Positions 17,753 to 27,703 of a DNA stretch of 64,000 nucleotides are shown here, piece after piece. Under the pieces are notes generated by a model that was not told the origin of the DNA, ran no database searches, and worked only from the letters and a program-made list of their open reading frames with translations. The number at the start of each line of letters is the position of its first letter. Position 1 is the first letter of the stretch. The stretch is from Brumimicrobium sp964585545 (GTDB taxonomy: Bacteria > Bacteroidota > Bacteroidia > Flavobacteriales_D > Crocinitomicaceae): the NCBI GenBank assembly GCA_964585545.1, contig CAZPDT010000003.1, positions 124,001 through 188,000 on the forward strand. Reading direction: 5' to 3'. Made by a program: the position numbers and the translations under genes.

Positions 17753-18793
17753 TTAGTTAAGCACAATCATTTGTGTATGAATTTTATTGTCTATATTCTT
17801 TATTCTCACAAAATAAGTACCATTTTTTAATTCAGAGACATCAATTTTTGAATTTTCTGAATCCAATAAAGAATGGAAGACAATACGCCCTAAAGCATCA
17901 GAAATTTCCACTTTGGCATCTGTATTTGAATTGGGCAATTGTATATTTATATAATCAGTAGCTGGATTAGGATAAATTTTTGCAGACAATTGATTCTCTT
18001 CGGCTAATCCTGTTGTAGTAATATCTTTACTTAGCACCAAATTGAAATCATTTCTTGGAGCTCCTCCTTCTTGTCCAAACCATAAATGTGTATGGGTAAA
18101 AATAGGCAAACTACTCTCTGAGAAATTATAATATTCAAATTGCTCATGAATCGCAATATAATCAGGAATGGTAGGAATCGGAACAGCAATACGAATGGTA
18201 TCTATAATATGATAACGTAAGACATTATTATATGTTCCAGTCAATCCCATCTTTAATGTTCCACGACCATCAACTTCCGCTGATGTTACACCTACAGCAG
18301 TCGTATTGATTGGTTGACTATTATAGGTGAATGAAGCAGTACCTTCAATGCTATCTTTAATTTGGTCTCCAAAATCAAAAGGATAGCTATAGTAGTCTCC
18401 TTCTTTAACGGTGAGATTAATAATTAAATCACCTAGTTCTGGATCATTAAATACAATTCCTTGAGAGGTTCTTTTTGTTGAATTATTGGTAAAAAAAGTT
18501 TTGAATTGATCCCCCATTTGTATGGCCTCATCCGAATTCGTAAATATTGTACCAAATCCACTTTCCTGGGGAGTTACAACTTTAATTGTGCGCGTTTCTG
18601 CATTGTAGTCAATTAAATTGGTATAATCCCAAGTTACACCGTCTCCTGTTACTGACTCCAAATTACTTGCAGTGCTATCTACAATGTAGAGTTGAATAGA
18701 ATCACCAATTACAGGTGCATTTGAATTTGTAAATTGAGCTGAAGCAGCCCCTGCAAAGATAAGTGCAGAAATAAGTAAAAATCTCTTTTTCAT
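17753..18793 (-). CDS. Secreted protein with type A T9SS sorting domain
   Basis: A 346-residue protein with a cleavable signal peptide (KKRFLLISALIFAGAASAQ) and a C-terminal T9SS type A domain starting AKIYPNPATDYINIQL and ending FVRIKNIDNKIHTQMIVLN. That domain directs export across the outer membrane by the type IX (Por) system. The middle 240 residues are beta-rich, with no recognised enzyme motif. The gene stands alone; the 337 bp before it (18794-19130) are AT-rich, with no promoter match or gene that I can support. Confidence 0.85.
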   Translation of the reverse strand: MKKRFLLISALIFAGAASAQFTNSNAPVIGDSIQLYIVDSTASNLESVTGDGVTWDYTNLIDYNAETRTIKVVTPQESGFGTIFTNSDEAIQMGDQFKTFFTNNSTKRTSQGIVFNDPELGDLIINLTVKEGDYYSYPFDFGDQIKDSIEGTASFTYNSQPINTTAVGVTSAEVDGRGTLKMGLTGTYNNVLRYHIIDTIRIAVPIPTIPDYIAIHEQFEYYNFSESSLPIFTHTHLWFGQEGGAPRNDFNLVLSKDITTTGLAEENQLSAKIYPNPATDYINIQLPNSNTDAKVEISDALGRIVFHSLLDSENSKIDVSELKNGTYFVRIKNIDNKIHTQMIVLN

Positions 18794-19130
18794 AAGATAA
18801 AAATTTTAAACTGGATTCTATATTATAAAGTTTAAACCAAAGCAATTTGTTGAATCCAACGAACAAATACTTTAATTCTACTAAAAAAAATTAACTTTTA
18901 ACTATACAATTGATCCACCCTCTGATGGCTTTTACTGAAAAGAAAGATTAAACGGTGGTTCGAAAGAAGTTTACTCATCAAGTGATTTTTAGTTTAATAA
19001 CAAATTTAATTAATTTATTCTGATTATAAAAAAAATATGGCCATATTCTCAAAAAATATATTTGATGCTGTTCTTTAAACCATAATCATTTGACCGTAAA
19101 TATAAACTATTGTGTTTAGGTCAATAAAAC

Positions 19131-21560
19131 TTATCGAGTCACATTAAGATTTCCGGTCTTAGATATCTGTTTCCCATTCTCTAGTGTTGCTTCTAACCTA
19201 AAAATATAAACCCCTGTTTGTACTGGATTCCCCTTAAACTTTCCATCCCAACAAACATTTTTATTAGAGGTATAAAATACAACTTCTCCCCACCGGTTGA
19301 AAATTGTATAATCAAAAACAGCAATACATTCTCCAAAAACACATTGTAAATCATTCATGCCATCATTATTCGGCGAAAAGCTGGTCGGAATGAATACATC
19401 TTTACACGGAGATATAACAGTAATCAATACAGAGTCTGTTGCCACACAACCATCTTCACTTTTTACTTGGACCCAATAAGTGGTCGTTAATTCAGGTGAT
19501 GCCGTAGGAAAAATACAATCGTCACAACTTAAACCATTGCTTGGCGTCCATACAACCTCATCTATTACTATATCAGGATCAACGTCTACATGTAAATCAA
19601 TGTCTTGTCCTTCTTTTATTGTTGTTTGTACTGGAGTTGCTTCTATGTAAAAGCTACCTTCAGCCTCTAACGAAGTGGAGACTGTACTGCTGCATCCTTC
19701 TTGATCAGAAACAGAAATAACGTAAGTGCCTTCCGAAAGCTGTGTAAAAATATTATTGCCCAACTGATCTAGATGTCCATTTCCTATTGAATACACTACC
19801 GGAGAAGACAATGTATCTATATTGCTCACTTCAATTATTATTTCACCATTATCAGTTCCACAAGATGGATTGTTTACCACGACAGTAAACATTGGTTGAG
19901 GCAATTGTGCAGGCACCGTAAATGAACTTCCTGAAGAAAGACACCCATTTTCTTCGGCAAATATAGTATATGTAGTCCCTGCCACGGCACCAGTAATGTT
20001 TCCTGAAGAATCAACTAATGGCCCTGAAGAAGAAAAACTATAGGTTACAGAACTGGAATAATTCGAAACTGTGGCAGTTCCGGCTGCCGTACAAGTTGCG
20101 GCATCTATTGTTAGTATTGGAGAATCAGGAGTTAGTGGTTCTGAAATTATAGCATTCATAGCATTTGATGAGCAACCAGCGATACTCAACGAAATGTTAT
20201 TATAATTACCTGCCGGAACACTAAGTGAAGCTGTATCTCCTAATACAGTAATCGAAAAGCTTCCACCATCGTAAGATAAAGTATAACTGCCATCTGGAAC
20301 ATTTGAAAAATCAAAATTAAGCACCCCATTTTCTCCACATAAAACAGGATCTATCGGCATTATTGAATTGATGATTGGAGATGATACTTGAGGAGAAACT
20401 GTAAAACTTTTGCTTTTGCTGCATGTTCCGTTTGAAACTGTCAATACATAACTTGTTCCAGCAATTGTATTATCAATTATTCCTGAGCTATTAATTGTTG
20501 GACCTGTAGGCGAAAAAGTATAATTTAGAGAATTGTCGTAATTGTCAAGAACTGCATAACCATCACTGGAGCATGTTGGAGGGGTTATTGTAAAAATAGG
20601 TTCGGGAGGTCCACATGATGTATAAGAAAGAGATGTCGTAAAAGTAATTCCAGACGACGGCACACACCCAGCACCAGAAGAAACGCCAATATACTCAACA
20701 TCAAAATCCTGACTCCCATCATTACAAATGTCTGCAGGCACAGTTGTTGGATTTGGGTCTATCGTAAAAACATTTCCAATATCTAACATGTCACAATCAT
20801 TATTTGGCGAAATTACCCAATCACAAGCTAGGCTGTCCCATGAAATAGCAACTATATCCGTTGATGATAAAGGAACCTGAGGAAATACAGTTACAGTATG
20901 TATTCCACTTGAAATAACGGCTCCTGTCGAATCACAAATAATGTTCCACGGTAAATCAATACTTAAGCTATTGCAATAATTTGAATTGGCAAGCGGTATC
21001 TGAAGGTTGAAATCTTCACAATAATTAGATGTACTTGTAACATCTCCCGAAGGTGTTGTAACTGTAAGTGTTGCAGAACTAATACTCGTAGCAGCTGAAA
21101 ACACAACTGTTGAAAGATTTCCATTATTGTCGGCAATTATACTTCCATTTTGATCAATCTGAATAGTAACAGACCCCCAACTTCCTTGATCAGTGGTCAA
21201 GGTAAAATCAGTTCCCTGTGAACCCACATCAATAGGACCTATAAGTGTGTCTACATTATAATTTGAACTTTGTGCTATAGGTATAGCTTCTTTCGCAATT
21301 TGATCTCCAGTTAAATTACTATTGATTTTCCACCAACCACCTAGAAAGATATTACCTGTCACGTGAAGATAAATGACTTCATCACAAGCTGCATTTTCAA
21401 TATTTATCGTATAATACTGACCACTACAAACTTCTCCTGTACCAGCAATAAAACTATTGTAATCAGGACATTGTGCATTTAATGTAAGGGATTCGAGTAA
21501 AGCATAAAGAAAAAAAATACAAAAAAAGAGAATTCTTTTTAACATACTAAAAATTTTCAT
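19131..21560 (-). CDS. Large secreted protein with type B T9SS (CHU_C) sorting domain
   Basis: An 809-residue exported protein. A hydrophobic signal precedes LNAQCPDYN. The middle contains repeated modules of about 65-75 residues, each with a cysteine near the start, a YTFS/YSFS..GP..SSG strand, AGT.Y and NG/ENGC..S.SFTV; at least two are clear and others are degenerate. The last ~95 residues (CKDVFIPTSFSPNNDGMND ... IFNRWGEVVF ... GVYIFRLEA) form the gliding-motility-associated type B sorting domain. It is probably a surface adhesin or matrix protein; the ligand is unknown. The start could instead be Met6. A TAnnTTTG-like site on the minus strand lies at 21646-21639. Confidence 0.85.
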   Translation of the reverse strand: MKIFSMLKRILFFCIFFLYALLESLTLNAQCPDYNSFIAGTGEVCSGQYYTINIENAACDEVIYLHVTGNIFLGGWWKINSNLTGDQIAKEAIPIAQSSNYNVDTLIGPIDVGSQGTDFTLTTDQGSWGSVTIQIDQNGSIIADNNGNLSTVVFSAATSISSATLTVTTPSGDVTSTSNYCEDFNLQIPLANSNYCNSLSIDLPWNIICDSTGAVISSGIHTVTVFPQVPLSSTDIVAISWDSLACDWVISPNNDCDMLDIGNVFTIDPNPTTVPADICNDGSQDFDVEYIGVSSGAGCVPSSGITFTTSLSYTSCGPPEPIFTITPPTCSSDGYAVLDNYDNSLNYTFSPTGPTINSSGIIDNTIAGTSYVLTVSNGTCSKSKSFTVSPQVSSPIINSIMPIDPVLCGENGVLNFDFSNVPDGSYTLSYDGGSFSITVLGDTASLSVPAGNYNNISLSIAGCSSNAMNAIISEPLTPDSPILTIDAATCTAAGTATVSNYSSSVTYSFSSSGPLVDSSGNITGAVAGTTYTIFAEENGCLSSGSSFTVPAQLPQPMFTVVVNNPSCGTDNGEIIIEVSNIDTLSSPVVYSIGNGHLDQLGNNIFTQLSEGTYVISVSDQEGCSSTVSTSLEAEGSFYIEATPVQTTIKEGQDIDLHVDVDPDIVIDEVVWTPSNGLSCDDCIFPTASPELTTTYWVQVKSEDGCVATDSVLITVISPCKDVFIPTSFSPNNDGMNDLQCVFGECIAVFDYTIFNRWGEVVFYTSNKNVCWDGKFKGNPVQTGVYIFRLEATLENGKQISKTGNLNVTR

Positions 21561-21715
21561 TTTATTGAGACGATTTATTGGTTAATTTGATCTTGCGTTG
21601 GAACAACGTAATACATTCCAACTGAAATTATATATATACAAATATAATATATTTGATTTAATCGCTGACCAAAAACCCAATAAATTTTAAAAAAGAATAT
21701 TTAATCTATGGTTAT

Positions 21716-22681
21716 TTAATAGTACTTCCCATCCATTAAATAGTTCTCCACATAATCCTTAATTCCTTGCTCCAGAGTATGAAATCCTTTAGAATATCCT
21801 GCAGAAATAAGTTTGTTCATCTTCGCTTCAGTAAAATACTGGTACTTTTCTCGGATATCTTCGGGGGTATCAATGTAGGTGATTTTTACATTTCTATCCA
21901 TTGCATGAAACGTATACTTTGCCAAATCATTAAAAGATCGTGCCTTACCTAAACCTACATTATACAATCCACTCTCCGGTCGATCGTTCATTAAAAACAA
22001 ACAAATATTCAACACATCTTTTACATAGATAAAATCTCTTTTTTGCTCGCCATCGTCGTATTTCATTTTATGAGAACGGAAAAGTTTCATTTCTCCTGTA
22101 TGTGTGATTTGCCTATAAGCATGTAAAACAACAGAAGCCATCCTTCCTTTGTGGTATTCGTTGGGGCCATAAACATTAAAAAACTTCAATCCCGCCCAAA
22201 AAGGAGGTTTGATGTCTTGTTGTAATACCCATTTATCAAAATCATTCTTAGACTCTCCATAAGGATTTAAAGGCTCGAGTTTCTCAACCACTCCATGCGC
22301 ATCATCATATCCATACTCTCCTGAGCCATAGGTAGCAGCTGAACTGGCATAAACAAGAGGTATACTATAGCGTGTAGCCAGTTTCCATACTTCTTTTGAA
22401 TAATTGAGGTTCAACTCATCAAAAATTTCTTTATTAAATTCTGTGGTATCCGTTCTTGCTCCTATGTGAAAAATAAATTGAACATTATGCCCATTTTCTT
22501 TCAACCAATCAATAAATTGAGAACGATCTATTCTTTCCGTATATTTCTTCCCCACAAGGTTGTGCTCACGGTCGTCGTTTCTGAACTCATCAACAATTAC
22601 TATTCTTTGTATACCCACACGATTTAGCTTACTGACCAAGCAACTACCAATAAATCCTGTGGCTCCTGTTACTACTATCAT
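21716..22681 (-). CDS. hldD: ADP-L-glycero-D-manno-heptose 6-epimerase
   Basis: A 321-residue extended short-chain dehydrogenase/epimerase. The NAD(P)-binding GATGFIGS is at residues 6-13, the SSAATYG strand at 113-119 and the Tyr141-x3-Lys145 pair in NPYGESKNDFD. The HldD-type segments DEFRNDDREHNL and ARTDTTE support heptose epimerase over other sugar epimerases. It makes ADP-L-glycero-beta-D-manno-heptose for LPS core. No other heptose gene is adjacent. A tig terminator lies just upstream, so it is probably transcribed separately. Confidence 0.9.
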   Translation of the reverse strand: MIVVTGATGFIGSCLVSKLNRVGIQRIVIVDEFRNDDREHNLVGKKYTERIDRSQFIDWLKENGHNVQFIFHIGARTDTTEFNKEIFDELNLNYSKEVWKLATRYSIPLVYASSAATYGSGEYGYDDAHGVVEKLEPLNPYGESKNDFDKWVLQQDIKPPFWAGLKFFNVYGPNEYHKGRMASVVLHAYRQITHTGEMKLFRSHKMKYDDGEQKRDFIYVKDVLNICLFLMNDRPESGLYNVGLGKARSFNDLAKYTFHAMDRNVKITYIDTPEDIREKYQYFTEAKMNKLISAGYSKGFHTLEQGIKDYVENYLMDGKYY

Positions 22682-22715
22682 AAAATATTCAAATTAGTCT
22701 ATCAAAAATAAAGAA

Positions 22716-22751
22716 AAATCCGACAATTCCTACCCAAAGGACGTCGGATTT
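22716..22751 (-). terminator. Terminator after tig
   Basis: On the minus strand AAATCCGAC (22751-22743) pairs with GTCGGATTT (22724-22716), a 9-bp perfect stem followed by a T-rich tract. It sits between tig and hldD. Confidence 0.8.
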
Positions 22752-22773
22752 AAATATAATTAACTTTCCAAAC

Positions 22774-24177
22774 TTAAGCATTGCTATCTTGTGCAATTTC
22801 TACAAATTTATCATAATCAACTTCTTTTTCATTCAACTTTACGGTTTCTTTAATAAACTTAATTAATTTATCTTCGGAAAGCGTATCATAAATTTGCTGT
22901 GCTTCTTTTTGATTGGACAATACTTGCTGCGCAGAAAGTTCCATTTCCTTTTCATCTGGAACAGGCATTCCATATTGTGCGTATTGATTGGCCAAGAGTC
23001 CTTTGGTATAATTTAAAGCTTCTGCTTGCTCAATTTTCAAATTGTTTTCTTTAAAAATGATGTTCTGAATCAATTGCCATCTGAGACTGCGGGCATAGTT
23101 TTCATAATCTTGCTCGACCTCTTCCATAGTAATGTGTTTGTGATCGGAGTGATTGTGGTCATGATTGTGTCCATTGTGGGAGTTTTGAGAAATAAAAATC
23201 CATCGTTTTAAGAACTCATCGGGCAACTCAATATCTGTTTTCTTAATCAATTCATTAGAGATTCTACGGGTCAAGATTCGATCACTGTCTCCTTCAAACA
23301 TTTTTTCCATGTCTTCTTTTACACGATCTCTCAACTCCTTTTCAGACTTCACTTGTCCTTCTCCAAAAAGTTTATCAAACAGTTCTTGGTTCATCTCCGC
23401 TGGCTCCATAACCTTAATTTCATTAATGGTCAATTGAAACTGATTGGATAACCCATTCAATTCGCTTTCTTCCACGCCCAACATTGCTGCCATATCTTTT
23501 CCTCCTCTAGAGATTTTACTCGGGTCAACCACAACCTGGTCTCCTGGCTTTTTCCCCATCAATTCTTTTTGGGTTTTACTATCTTCAACAAACTCCATAG
23601 AAATTGTTGAGTCGTTCATTACTCCACCTTCTTTGATCTCTCCTTTCTCATCAAGTTCTACGAGCTTCCCAATCACCAAATCTTTTTCTCCAACTTTTTC
23701 TCCGGAAATTAACTTACCATAGCGTCGAGTAAGATCATTTACTTGTTTGTCAACTAACTTTTTATCAACCTTAACTTTTGTATATTCAAATTTGTTTTTA
23801 TCCGAAAGTTTAATGTTTATTTCTGGCGTAATACCAATCTCATATACAAATTCAAAAGTATCAGGATTTTCAAAATCCCCTTTAAGTTCTACATCATCTT
23901 TGGGCAATGGATTACCAAGGATTTCAAAATCTTGTTCTTCAATATACTTATATAAGGCTTCACTCACAATACGATTGAGTTCTTCTCCAAGAACTGATTT
24001 TCCGTACTGCTTTTTAATCATTCCCATAGGAACTTTTCCCTTTCTAAATCCGGGCAAATTGGCTTTTTTACGATAATCCGCTAAAACTTGATTTACTTTC
24101 TCTTGATAATCGGACTTCTCTACAGTGACTGTTAATATTGCGTTGAGCTTATCAACATTTTCTTTTGTAATATTCAT
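22774..24177 (-). CDS. tig: Trigger factor, ribosome-associated chaperone
   Basis: A 467-residue trigger factor that binds nascent chains at the ribosome exit. The ribosome-binding loop GFRKGKVP is at residues 43-50. A PPIase-like middle domain and a helical C-terminal arm follow. An unusual histidine-rich insert with eight His in 15 residues (334-348) lies in the C-terminal arm, next to ITMEEV, and might bind metal. Length is slightly above the usual 430-450. The gene ends at its own strong terminator. Confidence 0.93.
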   Translation of the reverse strand: MNITKENVDKLNAILTVTVEKSDYQEKVNQVLADYRKKANLPGFRKGKVPMGMIKKQYGKSVLGEELNRIVSEALYKYIEEQDFEILGNPLPKDDVELKGDFENPDTFEFVYEIGITPEINIKLSDKNKFEYTKVKVDKKLVDKQVNDLTRRYGKLISGEKVGEKDLVIGKLVELDEKGEIKEGGVMNDSTISMEFVEDSKTQKELMGKKPGDQVVVDPSKISRGGKDMAAMLGVEESELNGLSNQFQLTINEIKVMEPAEMNQELFDKLFGEGQVKSEKELRDRVKEDMEKMFEGDSDRILTRRISNELIKKTDIELPDEFLKRWIFISQNSHNGHNHDHNHSDHKHITMEEVEQDYENYARSLRWQLIQNIIFKENNLKIEQAEALNYTKGLLANQYAQYGMPVPDEKEMELSAQQVLSNQKEAQQIYDTLSEDKLIKFIKETVKLNEKEVDYDKFVEIAQDSNA

Positions 24178-24204
24178 ATTGATTTAAATAAACTTTATAA
24201 ATAT

Positions 24205-24238
24205 AAAAAAATGGTATAAGTTGAGACTCATACCACTT
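24205..24238 (-). terminator. Terminator after tRNA-Leu
   Basis: On the minus strand GGTATGAG and CTTATACC form an imperfect hairpin followed by seven T. It lies between tRNA-Leu and tig and fits termination of the tRNA transcript. Confidence 0.65.
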
Positions 24239-24243
24239 TTAAT

Positions 24244-24328
24244 TGGTGCGGATGGAGGGACTCGAACCCACACGCCTCGCGGCACTAGATCCTAAGTCTA
24301 GCATGTCTACCAATTTCACCACATCCGC
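24244..24328 (-). tRNA. tRNA-Leu (TAG anticodon)
   Basis: An 85-nt class II tRNA with the 3' CCA encoded. The acceptor GCGGATG (24328-24322) pairs with CATCCGC. The anticodon stem CTAGA/TCTAG holds the loop CTTAGGA (anticodon TAG), a long variable arm follows, and the T-arm loop is TTCGAGT. A -7-like TAAATTTG lies upstream at 24402-24395. Confidence 0.95.
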
Positions 24329-24476
24329 ATTTTAAATAAACGATACCAAAACGTTTTTTAGTATTTTTTCAACTTCTACTATTAAAAGTGGGTGCAAATT
24401 TATGGATTTTTTTCTTACTGATATAATAAATTTCAGTTTATTTTAAATAATCCTCAACTTCATCGATACATCAGTT

Positions 24477-24689
24477 CTATCTCAAAGTACAGTCGAGTCC
24501 CTCTGTACTGTATTCTTTACACGCTGCCTCTGCATCCTTTTGGGTTTTATCTTCTATAGGGTGATGTGTCAACTCCTTCATACTGTTCTCATCAGGCTCA
24601 CATTGACAAGTCCAATTCTTCTTGCATGACAAAAATACCCCTCCAATACAAATCAGTGAAACCGTAAATAAAATAGTTCGTAAATTCAT
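24477..24689 (-). CDS. Small Cys-rich lipoprotein, CKKNWTC family
   Basis: A 70-residue lipoprotein from MNLRTILFTV; the lipobox ends VFLSC. The mature part has KKNWTCQC, then IEDKTQKDAEAAC and a final LDCTLR, the same four-cysteine pattern as 8410-8622. An in-frame start 39 bp upstream (24728) would add 13 polar residues ahead of the signal peptide and is less likely. That upstream codon also abuts the stop of the NamZ-like gene, so co-transcription with it is plausible. Function unknown. Confidence 0.75.
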   Translation of the reverse strand: MNLRTILFTVSLICIGGVFLSCKKNWTCQCEPDENSMKELTHHPIEDKTQKDAEAACKEYSTEGLDCTLR

Positions 24690-24727
24690 TTTCTTTTGTT
24701 TATTTAGTGCCTGGTTAGAAACAGACA

Positions 24728-25963
24728 CTATTTATATAATAAATATTGTTTACGTTTCCTTTTAAATTCGTCTAAATCCGCTCTCCAAGATGCTCTAATT
24801 TCCGTCTCCGTTTTTCCTGCAAGAATCTGTTTCCTTAATGCATCGGTTCCAGCCAGTAAATCAAAATGATGGGCTCTGGAAAAAAAATCATCTTTCGAAC
24901 CTAAAGCCTTGTAGACATTAATTAACCATGATAAATTTAAAGCTTTTATTCCGACACTATCCGGATAATCTTGAAGGTTTTTACCATAACACATCTTCCC
25001 TTCCAACTTGGGGTGTTTAGCACCAAAACTAGAGACAGGTTTAAATTCAAAAGGATACTCCTTCTTTCCTTTCAAATCGGGATGCCCAAAAATTTCAAAT
25101 GGTTGATTTGTCCCTCTTCCTACACTTACCTCACAGCCTTCAAATAAACAAATGCTTGGATAAAGGCGAATTGAAGCATCACTTCGCAGATTTGGAGAAG
25201 GATTTATTGGCAGGGAATATGGAGTGTCGTGACTGTAATTTAAACAAGGAACTACAGTCAAATCACATTGCACTTCATTCTCCAGCCACCCCTCTCCATT
25301 AATCATTTGTGCCAATTCTCCTATTGTCATTCCATAAACCAAAGGAACTGGATCCATTCCAACAAAAGATTTAAATTCCTTTTTGCGTATCGGTCCATCA
25401 ATGTAATCGCCGTTTGGATTGGGACGATCCAAAACAACCACCTGAATATTGTTTTCTGCTGCAGCTTCCATTACATAATGCAATGTAGAGATATACGTAT
25501 AAAATCGAACCCCTACATCTTGCATGTCAAACACCAAAACATCAAGTCCTGCTAATTGTTCAGGATAAGGTTTTTTATTCTTTCCATATAAAGAAATTAT
25601 GGGCAACCCTGTCTTAATATCCTTGTCTGATGCAACTTGTGCCCCTGCATCTTCTTCGCCTCGAAAACCATGTTCAGGTGAGAATATTTTCTTAACTCTA
25701 ATATTTGATGCCAGTAGGGTGTCTACAAGATGAGTTGATCCTACCCTGCTTGTCTGATTGGCCACAACACCAATGTTGCCCGACCCTAGAATTGCAATTA
25801 AGGTATCCATGCGTTCACCTCCAACAATAATTGGTAATGCTTCTTTTTCATCATTTTTTTCAGTATGTTCGACAGACGAAACTGCTTGAGCAGGTGAATT
25901 ACTTTGGCAGGAAATAAGAAAAAAGACCAAAAAGCTTTTTAGGACGAATCGTAATGAATACAT
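24728..25963 (-). CDS. NamZ-like exo-beta-N-acetylmuramidase (DUF1343), lipoprotein
   Basis: A 411-residue lipoprotein when started at MYSLRFVLKS; the lipobox is FLISC. The body carries the DUF1343/NamZ landmarks: GVVANQTSRVGSTHLVD, FSPEHGFRG (with the catalytic-region Glu), DVLVFDMQDVGVRFYTYIST and VVLDRPNPNG. Family members cleave terminal MurNAc from peptidoglycan fragments in wall recycling. An upstream start at 26053 would add 30 residues before the signal peptide and overlap the divergent permease, so it is not preferred. Confidence 0.85.
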   Translation of the reverse strand: MYSLRFVLKSFLVFFLISCQSNSPAQAVSSVEHTEKNDEKEALPIIVGGERMDTLIAILGSGNIGVVANQTSRVGSTHLVDTLLASNIRVKKIFSPEHGFRGEEDAGAQVASDKDIKTGLPIISLYGKNKKPYPEQLAGLDVLVFDMQDVGVRFYTYISTLHYVMEAAAENNIQVVVLDRPNPNGDYIDGPIRKKEFKSFVGMDPVPLVYGMTIGELAQMINGEGWLENEVQCDLTVVPCLNYSHDTPYSLPINPSPNLRSDASIRLYPSICLFEGCEVSVGRGTNQPFEIFGHPDLKGKKEYPFEFKPVSSFGAKHPKLEGKMCYGKNLQDYPDSVGIKALNLSWLINVYKALGSKDDFFSRAHHFDLLAGTDALRKQILAGKTETEIRASWRADLDEFKRKRKQYLLYK

Positions 25964-25984
25964 TAGCAAGCATTTTTTAACATT

Positions 25985-27685
25985 GTGAATAAATTTTATT
26001 ACATAGCCAAGAAAATCCATAAAGGGAAGAACGAAGATAAAAAAGTTTCTCAACCTATTACACGCATTGCCCGATTAAGTATAATTCTAGCAATGATTAT
26101 CAATATAATTACCATTGCTGTAATTACAGGTTTTCAAGACAAAGTAAAGAACAAGGTCATTGGTTTTGGTTCACATGCAACCATAATAAAAGCAGGAGAA
26201 GACAATACTTTTGAAACTGCCCCTGTTATCTATAACGACTCCTTAGTTAAAGCAGTAGAAAATGTAAAAGGAGTGAAAAACATTCAACCTTTTGCCTATA
26301 AACCAGCTCTTTTACAATCCACCCCCGAAACCATTCGATACAAAGTTCACCAAATAGATACGTTTCAAATACAACAGGAAATTAATGGGGTTATAATGAA
26401 AGGTGTAGGCAAAACTTTTGATTGGCATTTTTTTAAATCACACCTCATTGATGGAACTGTTCCCAATGTGAAAGACAGCATTCCTCACGATGAAATTATG
26501 ATCTCCTCACAGATATCAAATAAATTAAATATTGATGTTGGCGATATGGTCAATATATTTTTTGTGAAGTCTTCCCCTGTTAAGCTAAAATACAAAGTTA
26601 CTGGTCGTTTTAAAACAGGTTTGCAAGAGTTTGACAATCAAATTGTAATTGGAGACATAAGAAATGTTCAACGGCTTAATGATTGGGGGGTAAAAGCTGC
26701 TATCCGTGTTGCGGATACTGTGACAAAAAATGGTCAGTTTGTTATCTATTCAGACCCTATTGGCGGCAACGGAAATTATCGCAATGATTGGGGAAAAGGG
26801 TACGAATCGACAATTGGATTTACCTATTGCGACATTAAAGATACAACCATACGCGTAATTACATCAGACTATCAAACATTTGTTGATGGATTTGGAGAGC
26901 ACAATGCCCTTCCTGACACCGCCTATCTTAAGGTGCAAATTGAAGGAAACAAAAAATTACCTTGTTATCCCGAAAAAACAAGTATGGGAAAAATCCAACG
27001 TGAATATTTAAACGATTCAGGCACCCGATTTGCAGTAAATATTAAAGGTGGCAAACGTGTAATTTTTGAATATATTGATGGGAAAGGCAGTTCTCAAAAT
27101 TACGTTGGAGGCTACGAAGTTGAGGTGTCGAATTTTGACCAATTAGAAAGCATTACCAATAATATTAAAAGGACCATTATGTTCCAAGACACTAGTGATG
27201 CAACCCAATATCGGGTAAGAACAATTGTTGAAGACCATCAAGATATTTTTCTTTGGCTAGATTTTCTTAACTTGAACGTTATTATTATTTTGGTTTTAAT
27301 GCTCCTCATAGGAACAATTAATATGGGATCAGGCCTACTGGTTCTAATCATTACAAAAACACAACTTATTGGGCTTTTAAAAGCCTTAGGTGCCAAAAAT
27401 TGGGAAATTCGTAAACTTTTCTTGTACCAAGCCTTTTTTATCATCTTTCGAGGTGTAATTATTGGCAATATAATTGGTATAGGACTGTGTTTGTTGCAAC
27501 AATATTTTACAATTATTCCATTAAATCCAAAAGTGTATTATTTAGATGCTGTGCCTATCGAATTGAACTTTTGGTATATCTTATTGTTGAATATTGGCAC
27601 TATTATACTTTGTACTGCCGCATTAATAATTCCATCGTATGTTGTCACAAAAATCTCTCCCATTAAAGCCCTTAAATTTGATTAA
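25985..27685 (+). CDS. FtsX/LolC-like ABC transporter permease
   Basis: A 566-residue MacB/FtsX-type permease. One membrane helix lies near residues 30-50, a large periplasmic domain spans roughly 55-415, and three C-terminal helices follow, with the FtsX-type motif LLKALGAKNWEIRKLF. The layout matches LolC/LolE lipoprotein-release permeases, but Bacteroidota carry several such paralogues and no ATPase is adjacent. The start is GTG 21 bp from the divergent NamZ-like start; FYYIAKKI fits the family N terminus. It ends 18 bp before ribD. Confidence 0.8.
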   Translation: MNKFYYIAKKIHKGKNEDKKVSQPITRIARLSIILAMIINIITIAVITGFQDKVKNKVIGFGSHATIIKAGEDNTFETAPVIYNDSLVKAVENVKGVKNIQPFAYKPALLQSTPETIRYKVHQIDTFQIQQEINGVIMKGVGKTFDWHFFKSHLIDGTVPNVKDSIPHDEIMISSQISNKLNIDVGDMVNIFFVKSSPVKLKYKVTGRFKTGLQEFDNQIVIGDIRNVQRLNDWGVKAAIRVADTVTKNGQFVIYSDPIGGNGNYRNDWGKGYESTIGFTYCDIKDTTIRVITSDYQTFVDGFGEHNALPDTAYLKVQIEGNKKLPCYPEKTSMGKIQREYLNDSGTRFAVNIKGGKRVIFEYIDGKGSSQNYVGGYEVEVSNFDQLESITNNIKRTIMFQDTSDATQYRVRTIVEDHQDIFLWLDFLNLNVIIILVLMLLIGTINMGSGLLVLIITKTQLIGLLKALGAKNWEIRKLFLYQAFFIIFRGVIIGNIIGIGLCLLQQYFTIIPLNPKVYYLDAVPIELNFWYILLLNIGTIILCTAALIIPSYVVTKISPIKALKFD

Positions 27686-27703
27686 TTCTTAATTTAGCAC
27701 AAC

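Noticed and set aside
27686..27703. FMN riboswitch before ribD
   Set aside because: Only 18 bp separate it from the preceding gene, too short for the aptamer.
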